Shown here: positions 1-7,818 of the stretch, one piece after another
Position numbering within the stretch: position 1 is the stretch's first letter
Layout: every line of letters starts with the position of its first letter
Assembly (NCBI GenBank): GCA_900769945.1
Contig: CAAGIO010000017.1
Location: forward strand, 7,544 to 71,543
DNA length: 64,000 nucleotides
Source of the DNA: Bacteroidales bacterium
Lineage (GTDB): Bacteria > Bacteroidota > Bacteroidia > Bacteroidales > F082
Direction: 5' to 3'
Made by a program: the position numbers and the translations under genes
Notes under the pieces: model-generated
Database searches by the model: none
Seen by the model: only the letters and a program-made list of their open reading frames with translations
What the model was told of the DNA's origin: nothing

Positions 1-672
1 GGCGCGCCTCCCGGATACGTCGGTTATGAAGAAGGAGGACAACTGACAGAGAAAGTGCGCCGCAGACCGTACTCTATTGTGCTTCTCGACGAGATAGAGA
101 AAGCCCACCAAGACGTGTTCCATCTTCTGCTGCAGGTGCTTGACGACGGCCACCTCACCGACTCACTCGGAAGAAAAGTGGATTTCAAGAACACCATCAT
201 CATCATGACATCAAATATCGGCTCACGCCAACTAAAAGACTTCGGACAAGGCGTCGGCTTCGGCACGCAAGCCAAGAAGAACGCACAGGACGAATACAAC
301 CACAGCGTGATAGAGAACGCACTGAAACGCTCCTTCACCCCCGAATTCCTCAACAGGATTGACGACGTGGTGATATTTGAGTCGCTAAGCAAAGAAAATA
401 TTAACAAAATCATTGATATAGAGCTAAAAGCCATCTTCGAGAGAGTCAAAGAGATAGGTTACAACGTCCAGCTTACAGAGAAGGCACGCGACTTCATCAT
501 GGAAAAAGGCTGGGACGTACAATATGGAGCACGTCCGCTCAAACGCGCTATCCAAAGACATGTTGAGGACGTGTTATCAGAAGCACTACTGCAATCCACT
601 ATTAGTAAAGGAACATTGATAACCATAGATTTAGACGAGGAGAAAAAAGAGACGAAAGTGATAATTGATTGA
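1..672 (+). CDS. clpC: ATP-dependent Clp protease ATPase subunit ClpC, 3' end (partial)
   Basis: This is the C-terminal ~223 residues of a class I Clp/Hsp100 ATPase, an unfoldase that feeds proteins to ClpP. The reading frame is open from base 1, so the start lies upstream of the window. The first residues read GAPPGYVGYEEGGQLTEKVR, the conserved AAA+ D2 pore-loop segment. They are followed by LLDEIEKAH (Walker B), the TSNIGSRQ sensor 1 strand, FLNRIDDVVIF, and YGARPLKRAIQ near the C-terminus (sensor 2 region). GSRQLKDFGQGVGF fits ClpC better than ClpB. The stop TGA is one base before the ATG of the next gene, so the two are probably co-transcribed. Confidence 0.93.
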   Translation, partial: GAPPGYVGYEEGGQLTEKVRRRPYSIVLLDEIEKAHQDVFHLLLQVLDDGHLTDSLGRKVDFKNTIIIMTSNIGSRQLKDFGQGVGFGTQAKKNAQDEYNHSVIENALKRSFTPEFLNRIDDVVIFESLSKENINKIIDIELKAIFERVKEIGYNVQLTEKARDFIMEKGWDVQYGARPLKRAIQRHVEDVLSEALLQSTISKGTLITIDLDEEKKETKVIID

Positions 673-673
673 A

Positions 674-2146
674 ATGAACTTATCAAAACATATTAATAAT
701 AAGTTTTTTCGGCTAATAACAGAGGCAAGCAGCGAATTGAATTACCAGTCGTTCGTGATTGGAGGCTTCGTGCGCGATATTTTATTGGAAAGGCCGTCAG
801 ACGATATTGATGTTGTTACAATTGGCAGCGGCATTGAGCTTGCTAAAAAGGTGGCATCTAAGATACCCGGAAAGAAAAAAGTGAAGTATTACGGCCGTTT
901 CGGCACCGCAATGATCAACGTCTCCAACAAAGAGATAGAGTTTGTGGGGGCAAGAAAGGAATCGTACGAGCCTTCAAGCCGTAAGCCCACATGCGAAAAC
1001 GGCACTCTCGAAGACGACCAGAACAGACGTGACTTCACTATCAACGCATTAGCTATCAGCCTCAACGACGACTCCTTCGGCGAGCTCATTGACCCGTTTG
1101 ACGGAATATCTGATATTCAGAACAAAATCATCAGAACCCCCCTCGACCCCGACATCACCTATTCTGACGACCCTCTCAGAATGATGAGAGCCATACGCTT
1201 CGCAACAAAACTTCATTTCAACATCGAACAGTCATCATTCGAGGCTATAAAACGTAACGCTCAGAGAATCAAGATAATATCAATGGAACGTGTCACCGAA
1301 GAACTGAACAAGATACTGCTGTCGGACACTCCAAGCGTAGGTTTCAAGCTTCTTGACAAAAGCGGTCTCCTGCCTATTATCTTCCCTCAGCTCTCTGCAC
1401 TAAAAGGCGTTGACTATCAAGACGGGAAGGGGCATAAGGACAACTTCTACCACACCCTTGAGGTGCTCGACAACGTAGCAAAAAGCAACGGCTCCCTATG
1501 GCTGCGTTGGACCGCTCTGCTTCACGACATAGCAAAACCATTGACAAAACGATATGACAAGGAGAACGGCTGGACTTTCCATGGTCACGAGATAAAAGGT
1601 GCCAAGATGGTGTCAAAGATTTTTAACAATTTCCGTCTTCCCCTTAACGAGAAGATGAAATATGTTGAGAAGCTCGTGTCACTGCACCTCCGCCCTATCG
1701 TCCTTGCGCAAGACGAGGTGACCGACTCGGCAGTGAGAAGGCTGTTGTTTGATGCCGGCGACGACATCGACGACCTTATGACACTATGCGATGCCGACAT
1801 AACATCTAAAAACGAGGAGAAAAAAGCGAAGTTCCACAACAACTTCCAAATTGTGAGGCGCAAACTCAAAGAGATTGAGGCAAAAGACCATCTCCGCAAC
1901 TGGCAGCCCCCTGTCAATGGGGATGTCATTATGCAGACTTTCGGAATACCAGAGAGCCGTGAGGTGGGAATCATCAAAAACGCAATCAGAGAAGCTGTCC
2001 TTGACGGCTTGATAGAGAACAATTTTGAACAAGCTTACGCATTTATGAAGAGCGAAGGCGAGAAACTCGGTCTTGTTGTCGTAAAAGAAATCTCTTCTGT
2101 GGAAGTGAAAAACAACGGTCCCGTCCCTTCAAAACAGATTGTATAA
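674..2146 (+). CDS. CCA tRNA nucleotidyltransferase / poly(A) polymerase family, HD domain
   Basis: This enzyme most likely adds or repairs the 3' CCA of tRNAs. The N-terminal nucleotidyltransferase head shows GGFVRD followed by DDIDVV, the two metal-binding aspartates. RRDFTINALA and DPLRMMRAIRFA, typical of class II CCA enzymes, follow. An HD domain (LLHDIAKP, then FHGHEIKGA) sits in the C-terminal half and suggests added phosphohydrolase activity, common in this family. I chose the ATG at 674; a TTG at 665 would overlap the clpC stop and add only three residues. The protein is ~490 residues, normal for HD-containing members. The next gene, miaA, also acts on tRNA and begins 18 nt downstream. 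Confidence 0.9.
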   Translation: MNLSKHINNKFFRLITEASSELNYQSFVIGGFVRDILLERPSDDIDVVTIGSGIELAKKVASKIPGKKKVKYYGRFGTAMINVSNKEIEFVGARKESYEPSSRKPTCENGTLEDDQNRRDFTINALAISLNDDSFGELIDPFDGISDIQNKIIRTPLDPDITYSDDPLRMMRAIRFATKLHFNIEQSSFEAIKRNAQRIKIISMERVTEELNKILLSDTPSVGFKLLDKSGLLPIIFPQLSALKGVDYQDGKGHKDNFYHTLEVLDNVAKSNGSLWLRWTALLHDIAKPLTKRYDKENGWTFHGHEIKGAKMVSKIFNNFRLPLNEKMKYVEKLVSLHLRPIVLAQDEVTDSAVRRLLFDAGDDIDDLMTLCDADITSKNEEKKAKFHNNFQIVRRKLKEIEAKDHLRNWQPPVNGDVIMQTFGIPESREVGIIKNAIREAVLDGLIENNFEQAYAFMKSEGEKLGLVVVKEISSVEVKNNGPVPSKQIV

Positions 2147-2164
2147 CACAGTCAGCAAACAGAG

Positions 2165-3079
2165 ATGTCAAACGATAAACACCTCATAGTGATAGCAGGG
2201 CCCACCGCCTCCGGTAAAACCGCAACAGCAATAGAGATAGCCCAGGCTTTCGACACTGTCGTCATCTCCGCTGACAGCCGGCAATTCTATAAGGAGATTC
2301 CTATCGGGACAGCAGCGCCAACAAAAGAGGAATTATCCAAGGTGAAGCATTATATGGTCGGGAACCTCAGCATTGAAGACAAATACGATGTTGCTGATTA
2401 TGAACGAGATGTAATTTCCTTATTAAAGGATTTATTTAAAGTTCATGATACGGTTGTTTTAACAGGCGGCTCCGGCTTATTTATTGACGCAGTGTGTAAC
2501 GGCATAGATGTTATCCCTGACATCTCCCCAGAAATACGACAGAACATAGGTGATATGTTGGTCGAGAACGGGTTGTCGTTCCTACAAGACGAGGTGAAAA
2601 GGATTGACCCTGAATATTATGCTATTGTTGACAAGATGAATCCCCGACGATTGCAGAGAGCGTTGGAGGTATATTATCAGACGGGCAGGCCATTATCTGC
2701 TTTCAGAAAGAACAAAAGGCATCTCCGTGACTTCAACATCATCAGGATTGCAATTTTATGGGAACGAGAGGCACTCATTAGCCGAATCAACAGGCGGGTG
2801 GAGTGCATGATGGCCGCAGGATTAGTTGACGAAGCAAAAAAAATGTATCCCAAAAGACATCTTAACAGCCTTAACACAGTGGGATACAAAGAGTTGTTCG
2901 AGTATTTCGATGGTATCACTACAATAGAGCAAGCTGTTGAGAAAATAAAGGTCAACACTCGTCAATATGCGAAAAGACAGATGACATGGTTGCGAAAGAA
3001 CAATGATTACCAATGGTTTGAACCAAATGATGTCGATGCCATGAAAAAATTTATCGTTGACAGCATTAGCATCAAATAA
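2165..3079 (+). CDS. miaA: tRNA dimethylallyltransferase MiaA
   Basis: MiaA transfers a dimethylallyl group from DMAPP to N6 of A37 in tRNAs that read codons starting with U. The N-terminal P-loop is AGPTASGKT (residues ~11-19). The next motif is ISADSRQFYKEIPIGTA, the conserved DSRQ motif that places the catalytic Asp. TGGSGLFIDA and MNPRRLQRALEVY further along are family hallmarks. At 304 residues the length is typical. It lies 18 nt after the CCA-enzyme gene on the same strand, and the next two genes belong to queuosine (Q34) formation, so the stretch is a tRNA maturation cluster. Confidence 0.96.
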   Translation: MSNDKHLIVIAGPTASGKTATAIEIAQAFDTVVISADSRQFYKEIPIGTAAPTKEELSKVKHYMVGNLSIEDKYDVADYERDVISLLKDLFKVHDTVVLTGGSGLFIDAVCNGIDVIPDISPEIRQNIGDMLVENGLSFLQDEVKRIDPEYYAIVDKMNPRRLQRALEVYYQTGRPLSAFRKNKRHLRDFNIIRIAILWEREALISRINRRVECMMAAGLVDEAKKMYPKRHLNSLNTVGYKELFEYFDGITTIEQAVEKIKVNTRQYAKRQMTWLRKNNDYQWFEPNDVDAMKKFIVDSISIK

Positions 3080-3085
3080 TATATG

Positions 3086-3093
3086 TATCTTTG
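3086..3093 (+). promoter_or_regulatory. Bacteroidota -7 box upstream of the queuosine transporter gene
   Basis: TATCTTTG, followed by C, matches the Bacteroidota -7 consensus TAnnTTTG and lies ~66 nt before the start of the transporter gene. The nearest TTG upstream is at 3057, with a 26-nt spacer that is longer than usual, so only the -7 box is supported. Confidence 0.5.
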
Positions 3094-3158
3094 CAACGCA
3101 AATTAAATCAACGGCAATAACGCCCGTGTACTTGAACACCACGTAAAAAACAAGAAAA

Positions 3159-3890
3159 ATGAATCAAAACAAACAAACGGTGAGTGTTCCTTTCTTTCTG
3201 ATCGGAATACTTTTTTGTATCTGTCTTGTGACAGCTAATCTTTTAGAAACCAAAGTTTTCCATGTATGTGGCTCATTATCACTCACATGTGGTTTCATTG
3301 TCTTCCCAATCTCATATATCCTAAATGATGTCATAGCGGAGGTATGGGGTTATCGCAAGGCAAGGCTTATCATTTGGATAGGTTTTGCTATGAACTTCTT
3401 TGTCGTAGCACTCGGCAGCATTGCCTGCGTTCTTCCCGCCACTGTTCCCGGCAGCGACGATGGTTTTAAGCAGGTGTTCTCATTCATGCCTCATATCGTT
3501 GTGGCAAGCCTTCTCGCCTTTATCTTAGGCTCTTTTCTTAACGCTCTGATTATGAGTAAGATGAAACTTGCCGACAGGGATAAAGGCCGTTTTAACTTTT
3601 ATTTCTCATTACGAGCTATAGCCTCAACAATCGTAGGAGAAAGCGTTGACAGCATCATCTTCTTTCCCCTCGCCTTCTACATCTTCCCTTACATTTTCAA
3701 TGGTGAGCCGCAAGTATCATTCAACCTCATGCTCAGCCTTATGGTGACACAAGTCATAGCAAAGACAGCATACGAGATTATCGCCCTTCCTATTACTATA
3801 AGGGTTGTAAAGGCAATAAAGAAACTTGAGGGAATAGAAGTGTATGACGAGGATATCAATTACAACATGTTTAAAATCAAGGATTTATAA
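3159..3890 (+). CDS. yhhQ: Queuosine precursor transporter, YhhQ/VUT (DUF165) family
   Basis: This is an integral membrane protein of 243 residues with about six hydrophobic segments. The family imports queuosine precursors such as preQ0, preQ1 or queuine. The N-terminal stretch CLVTANLLETKVF, then FPISYILNDVIAEVWGYRKAR, is characteristic of YhhQ. The C-terminal part shows AIASTIVGESVDSIIFFPLAF, a conserved family segment. It is followed 16 nt later by queF, which makes preQ1 from preQ0, and this supports the substrate assignment. I saw no preQ1 riboswitch in the short leader. Confidence 0.9.
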   Translation: MNQNKQTVSVPFFLIGILFCICLVTANLLETKVFHVCGSLSLTCGFIVFPISYILNDVIAEVWGYRKARLIIWIGFAMNFFVVALGSIACVLPATVPGSDDGFKQVFSFMPHIVVASLLAFILGSFLNALIMSKMKLADRDKGRFNFYFSLRAIASTIVGESVDSIIFFPLAFYIFPYIFNGEPQVSFNLMLSLMVTQVIAKTAYEIIALPITIRVVKAIKKLEGIEVYDEDINYNMFKIKDL

Positions 3891-3906
3891 TTTTTTTACA
3901 ACAGTT

Positions 3907-4374
3907 ATGAATACAGAACGCGACTCTGAAGGACTAAAATCTCTTGGCAAAAAGACTGAATATCTTCAAGATTATTCTCCAGAAGTTCTTGAGACTTTTG
4001 AAAACAAACATAAGGAGAACGACTATTGGGTACAGTTCAACTGCCCGGAGTTCACTTCGTTATGTCCTATCACCGGACAGCCTGACTTTGCGGAGATACG
4101 GATATCATATATTCCGGCAGAGCGAATGGTTGAAAGCAAGTCATTGAAACTCTATCTCTTCTCATTCCGCAACCATGGCGACTTCCATGAAGATTGTGTG
4201 AACAAAATTATGAAAGATTTGATAACATTGATGAATCCCAAATACATTGAAGTGACCGGTATTTTCACTCCGAGAGGCGGGATAAGCATCTATCCATACG
4301 CAAATTACGGAATAAAAGGAACGAAGTATGAAGAAATGGCAAATTATCGCATGATGAACCACTCACTAAGGTAA
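3907..4374 (+). CDS. queF: NADPH-dependent 7-cyano-7-deazaguanine (preQ0) reductase QueF
   Basis: QueF reduces the nitrile of preQ0 to the amine preQ1, the last free-base step of queuosine synthesis. The 155-residue length fits the short, unimodular (YkvM-type) QueF. FTSLCPITGQPDF carries the catalytic cysteine and a conserved aspartate. ESKSLKLYLFSFRNHGDFHE is the QueF nitrile-reductase motif. I chose the ATG at 3907 because an upstream in-frame start at 3844 would overlap the transporter gene by 47 nt. A terminator hairpin follows at 4412. Confidence 0.95.
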   Translation: MNTERDSEGLKSLGKKTEYLQDYSPEVLETFENKHKENDYWVQFNCPEFTSLCPITGQPDFAEIRISYIPAERMVESKSLKLYLFSFRNHGDFHEDCVNKIMKDLITLMNPKYIEVTGIFTPRGGISIYPYANYGIKGTKYEEMANYRMMNHSLR

Positions 4375-4411
4375 TGGTTTTCATGTAACTATAACAAAGC
4401 CAACGCCTATA

Positions 4412-4440
4412 AGCATGATGTTCGTCATGCTCATTTTTTT
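4412..4440 (+). terminator. Rho-independent terminator after queF
   Basis: AGCATGA (4412-4418), a 6-nt loop, then TCATGCT (4425-4431), followed by CA and seven T. This is a standard intrinsic terminator. It ends the queF side and abuts the stop codon of the convergent HAD gene. Confidence 0.85.
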
Positions 4441-5041
4441 ACTTTAACAAACGCTGAATGTCGGCGCGCAGTTTATCAACGCCTTGAAACAAGACAGAAG
4501 ACATCCCTACGTTTATTGCACCATTGACGTTAGCGATATTGTCGTCAATGAAGAGGCATTCCTCAGGGTTAAGATGGTATCTGTCTGTCAAGGTGAGATA
4601 GATTTCCGGGTTAGGCTTAAGCATTTTCTCGTCACCGGAAACGACGATATTGTCGATAAGGCTGAAGATACGATATTTTTCACGAACTTCCGGGAAGGTT
4701 TCATTTGACCAGTTTGTCAATCCGTACAGAACCGGGAAGCCATTCTCCTTCAAGGACTTGATAAAATCGTACATTCCCGGAATCTCCTCACCCATCGTCT
4801 TCATCCACTCATTCTTGTACAGTTCGATAGCCTCTTTATAATCAGGGAACAGCAGTATTCTTTCCTTTACTGCGACATCAAAAGGCTTGCCACCGTCCAT
4901 TTCCGCGTTCCATTCGGAGCTAACTACGGTCTTCACGAACCATTCTGTCTCCTCTTTATCATTAAAATACGAGTCAAAAAGATAATGCGGGTTCCAGTCA
5001 ACGAGCACACCGCCGAAATCAAAAATAATATTCTTTATCAT
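4439..5041 (-). CDS. HAD family hydrolase (subfamily IA phosphatase, YihX-like)
   Basis: This is a 200-residue soluble haloacid-dehalogenase-type hydrolase, probably a small-molecule phosphatase. Motif I is FDFGGVLVDWN, with the nucleophilic Asp near residue 8. YGLTNWSNETF matches motif II (the Thr/Ser position). The Lys of motif III lies in MLKPNPEIY, and FIDDNIANVNGA is motif IV with the metal-binding acidic pair. The FGGVLVDW form resembles YihX-type glucose-1-phosphatases, but substrate cannot be read from sequence. It is convergent with queF and divergent from the CoA-transferase gene. Confidence 0.85.
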   Translation of the reverse strand: MIKNIIFDFGGVLVDWNPHYLFDSYFNDKEETEWFVKTVVSSEWNAEMDGGKPFDVAVKERILLFPDYKEAIELYKNEWMKTMGEEIPGMYDFIKSLKENGFPVLYGLTNWSNETFPEVREKYRIFSLIDNIVVSGDEKMLKPNPEIYLTLTDRYHLNPEECLFIDDNIANVNGAINVGMSSVLFQGVDKLRADIQRLLK

Positions 5042-5067
5042 CAGAAAAAATATGTTGAATAATTTTG

Positions 5068-5107
5068 CAAATATAGTGTTTTTATTATTGTTAATTGACT
5101 ATTTTTG
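5068..5107. promoter_or_regulatory. Divergent -7 boxes between the HAD and CoA-transferase genes
   Basis: On the minus strand, TATATTTG (5075 to 5068) faces the HAD gene. On the plus strand, TATTTTTG (5100-5107) faces the CoA-transferase gene. Neither has a clear TTG at the usual -33 distance. The plus-strand box lies inside a 17-mer, TAATTGACTATTTTTGC (5092-5108), that recurs exactly at 18981-18997. Confidence 0.55.
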
Positions 5108-5130
5108 CAGAGTTAAAAAATCATCAGGTT

Positions 5131-6444
5131 ATGGGCAAACAATATAAGACGGTTACGGCCGAGGAAGCTGTGAAGGTAGTAAAATCCGGCGACCACGTTC
5201 ACATCAGTTCAATCTCTAATGCGCCGCAATGTTTGATTAAGGCGTTATGTGACAGGGGACGTGCTGGTGAGTTGAAGAATGTATATATCCATCATCTGCA
5301 TACGGAGGGTGCTGCGCCATACGTGTCGCCTGAGTTCGAGGGGATATTCCAGCACAACGCGTTTTTCATCGGTGCCAATGTCAGAGAGAGTGTAAAACAA
5401 GGGCTTGCCGACTATATTCCAATTTTCTTGAGCGAGACACCTCGATTATATCGTGAGAAATATATCCCTTGTAATGTAGCGATGATTCAGGTTACTCCTC
5501 CTGACAAGTTCGGATACGTCTCAATGGGTCCGGCTGTTGACACCACATTGGCGGCCATTGAGATGGCTGATTTCAGGATTGCCGTTGTCAACAAGAATGT
5601 ACCACGTACAATGGGTGACTCGATGATTCCCATGTCGATAATAGATTATTTTGTTGAAGATGACAGGGCGCTTCCGGTATCAGACAGCACCGAGCCTAAT
5701 GAGCATGAGAAGACGATAGCGCGTTATTGTGCGGAGCTTATCGAAGACGGCTCATGCCTACAGTTAGGCATCGGCTCTATACCCAACGCGGTGCTCACAT
5801 GCCTCACTAACCATAAGGACCTTGGGATTCATACCGAGATGTTCTCCGATGGCGTTCTGCCACTTATCAAGAAAGGCGTCGTCACCGGCTCATGCAAAGG
5901 CCTGAACAAGCATAAGATTGTTACCACATTCGCAATGGGCACGAAGAAACTCTATGATTTTCTTGACCATAACCCTTACGTGTTGATGAAGGAGTCGTCA
6001 TATACCAACGACCCGTTTATCATCGCTCAACAGCCGAAGATGGTGTCTATCAATTCTGCCTTGCAGGTTGACATCTCCGGACAGGTCTGTGCCGACTCTC
6101 TTGGGGCACGAATTTATTCGGGTGTCGGGGGACAAACCGACTTCATCTATGGTGCTTCGCGTTCTGTTGGTGGCAAGCCTATTATCGCAATGCCGTCAAT
6201 CACCAAGAACGGTGTCAGCAAGATTGTGCCATCATTGGCGCAGGGAGCTGGAACCGTGACGACGAGAAGCCACATGCACTGGCTCATCACAGAATACGGG
6301 GCGGTTAACCTTTATGGTAAATCAATGCAGGAGAGGGCAAAACTCATCATCTCGGTGGCACATCCTTCAGCGCAGGAGGAGCTTGACAAGGCCGCCTTCG
6401 AGCGTTTCGGCAAGCATTACTATTATGTGAAAGGCGTAATCTAA
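5131..6444 (+). CDS. Family I CoA-transferase (acetyl-CoA hydrolase / 4-hydroxybutyrate CoA-transferase type)
   Basis: The protein moves CoA between acyl-CoA and an acid, or hydrolyses acetyl-CoA. It is 437 residues, the usual length of single-chain family I CoA-transferases. The N-terminal half includes VTPPDKFGYVSMG. The active-site glutamate is E236 in GIHTEMFSDG, where a CoA thioester forms on the enzyme. C-terminal RSHMHWLITEYGAVNLYGKS is a family signature. ATG 5131 is preferred; an in-frame TTG at 5095 sits inside the promoter. Closest recognised activities are 4-hydroxybutyrate or butyryl-CoA:acetate transfer, either of which would suit the butyrate operon at 26.7-33.1 kb. The exact substrate is an inference. 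Confidence 0.85.
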   Translation: MGKQYKTVTAEEAVKVVKSGDHVHISSISNAPQCLIKALCDRGRAGELKNVYIHHLHTEGAAPYVSPEFEGIFQHNAFFIGANVRESVKQGLADYIPIFLSETPRLYREKYIPCNVAMIQVTPPDKFGYVSMGPAVDTTLAAIEMADFRIAVVNKNVPRTMGDSMIPMSIIDYFVEDDRALPVSDSTEPNEHEKTIARYCAELIEDGSCLQLGIGSIPNAVLTCLTNHKDLGIHTEMFSDGVLPLIKKGVVTGSCKGLNKHKIVTTFAMGTKKLYDFLDHNPYVLMKESSYTNDPFIIAQQPKMVSINSALQVDISGQVCADSLGARIYSGVGGQTDFIYGASRSVGGKPIIAMPSITKNGVSKIVPSLAQGAGTVTTRSHMHWLITEYGAVNLYGKSMQERAKLIISVAHPSAQEELDKAAFERFGKHYYYVKGVI

Positions 6445-6462
6445 AAAAAAATTAACATATCT

Positions 6463-6510
6463 ATACCATCGGGGGCTTTCCCTTACAATGCGGAAAGCCC
6501 CCGATGGTAT
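6463..6510. terminator. Strong bidirectional terminator hairpin
   Basis: A perfect 19-bp stem (6463-6481 paired with 6492-6510, core CCATCGGGGGCTTTCC) with a 10-nt loop. It lies between convergent genes, with A-rich sequence on the left and TTTCTAA on the right, so it can stop transcription both ways. Confidence 0.9.
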
Positions 6511-6518
6511 TTCTAAAC

Positions 6519-6893
6519 TCATCTTAACTTCGACATAAACTTATCAATATCAACGACATATCTTACATGCCGGCCTTCCCCTATCTTTCCATCAGCATCG
6601 TTTGCCACCACATTGAATGTTAGTTTCCGGCCTTCTATCTCCACAAGAGTCGCCGACGCCTCTATCACCGCACCTATCTTTGAGGGCTTGATATGACTGA
6701 CATCTATCCTGCCGCCCACCGTAGAACAACCTTCCGGGATATGCTCCTCCACCGCCTTCATAGCAGCATTTTCCATCAATCCAACCATTGCAGGAGTCGC
6801 AAAGACATCAAGACCTCCAGAACCGTAAGTGCGAGCCGTGTTTGTATTGTCAACCTTTACCGTTGACGTGTGTGATAATCCTATTGATAGCAT
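6519..6893 (-). CDS. Hotdog-fold thioesterase, FlK-like
   Basis: This small soluble protein (124 residues) looks like a single hotdog domain acyl-CoA thioesterase. VFATPAMVGLMENAA carries the central helix typical of the fluoroacetyl-CoA thioesterase (FlK) group. STVGGRIDVSHIKPSKIG and GEGRHVRYVVD are the matching strand regions. The family hydrolyses small acyl-CoAs, but this member's substrate is unknown. It converges on the CoA-transferase gene and shares its terminator. A good Bacteroidota promoter precedes it. Confidence 0.82.
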   Translation of the reverse strand: MLSIGLSHTSTVKVDNTNTARTYGSGGLDVFATPAMVGLMENAAMKAVEEHIPEGCSTVGGRIDVSHIKPSKIGAVIEASATLVEIEGRKLTFNVVANDADGKIGEGRHVRYVVDIDKFMSKLR

Positions 6894-6904
6894 AATTTTT
6901 TCGG

Positions 6905-6935
6905 CAAAAGTACTGATTTTTTCTTATCTTTGCAA
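6905..6935 (-). promoter_or_regulatory. Promoter of the thioesterase gene
   Basis: On the minus strand TTG (6935-6933), a 20-nt spacer and TACTTTTG (6912-6905) match both halves of the Bacteroidota promoter. A divergent plus-strand -7 box TATCTTTG (6925-6932) overlaps it and faces the YgbA-like gene. Confidence 0.65.
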
Positions 6936-6944
6936 ATAAATCAC

Positions 6945-7238
6945 ATGGATAAAATTGAAAGAGAAAAATCAACCGTCAAGATAATGATTGCCCTCTATTG
7001 CAAAAAGAAAGAAGGCAACAAGACCCTTTGTCATGAATGTAAATCATTGACTGACTATGCGTTAGCGCGCCTTGACAATTGCAAGTTCGGCAATTCCAAA
7101 CCAACATGCAAAAAATGCCCAATACATTGCTACAAACCTGAAATGAGAGCCAAAATCAAACAAGTAATGAGTTTTTCCGGCCCGTTGATGATTTTCTTCC
7201 ACCCTATTATGGCCTTACGCCACCTTTTGGGAAGATAG
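6945..7238 (+). CDS. Nitrous oxide-stimulated promoter (YgbA-like) family protein
   Basis: A 97-residue Cys-rich protein of the YgbA/'NO-stimulated promoter' family. The family is linked to nitrosative-stress regulons, but its molecular function is not settled. Visible features are IALYCKKKEG, LCHECKSL, LDNCKFG, CKKCPIHCYKPEMR and a hydrophobic C-terminal end (LMIFFHPIMALRHLL). The paired cysteines suggest a metal or Fe-S site. I chose ATG 6945 because the upstream in-frame TTG at 6930 overlaps the -7 box. No partner genes are next to it. Confidence 0.8.
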   Translation: MDKIEREKSTVKIMIALYCKKKEGNKTLCHECKSLTDYALARLDNCKFGNSKPTCKKCPIHCYKPEMRAKIKQVMSFSGPLMIFFHPIMALRHLLGR

Positions 7239-7818
7239 ATGGCAGACAATATCAAATTCAAAACACTAACACCATCTTAAAGCATCTCCAATTCACAAAA
7301 AGATCCGGGACTTGCTTCATATTTGTTAATATTAATGCGACAATCAAAGCAGGGGAAGTGGCATACAGTTATTATTTTGAATACCAATTCATTAAAAACA
7401 AGCTCTATCCGCTTCCCCTTGAAAATCACTTTACTATCCTATATTTCCTATATTAGTACCAACTAATATACACACTGCCAACAAATTATTACCTAATAGA
7501 TTTGTTATTACATAAAGCCTTCCGCTCACCCTAAACATCTACAGACAATTCTCAAAAAATCCGAAAACCATCATTGTTCCATTCTTGTAATGCGACCTTG
7601 ACTTTATTTTCATTTCTAAGCTGTCATTTCAAAGAATCGTCTGCAAAAGTAATCACATGTTCTCCCAAATCGTGAGAGATGTAAAGACTTTTTTCAAAAA
7701 AAACACTTTCAGATAAAAAAATTTTTGTGACAGACTGTTACGAATGCGCAGCGAAGTGAATGAGAGGAATCACATAATCATAAAATAGAGAGCGGAATCA
7801 CTTCTAAAACACTGAATA
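7239..7818. other. Intergenic region without a recognisable gene
   Basis: About 580 nt of AT-rich sequence with no coding frame I trust. A loose inverted match (AGGGGAAGTGG near 7349 and CCGCTTCCCCTT near 7411) would give only a long-loop hairpin. I see no tRNA, repeat array or clear terminator. Confidence 0.6.

Noticed and set aside
3094..3158. preQ1 riboswitch before the queuosine transporter
   Set aside because: Only two tiny hairpins (ACGG/CCGT and GTG/CAC types) are present and no preQ1 consensus or A-rich pseudoknot tail is seen.
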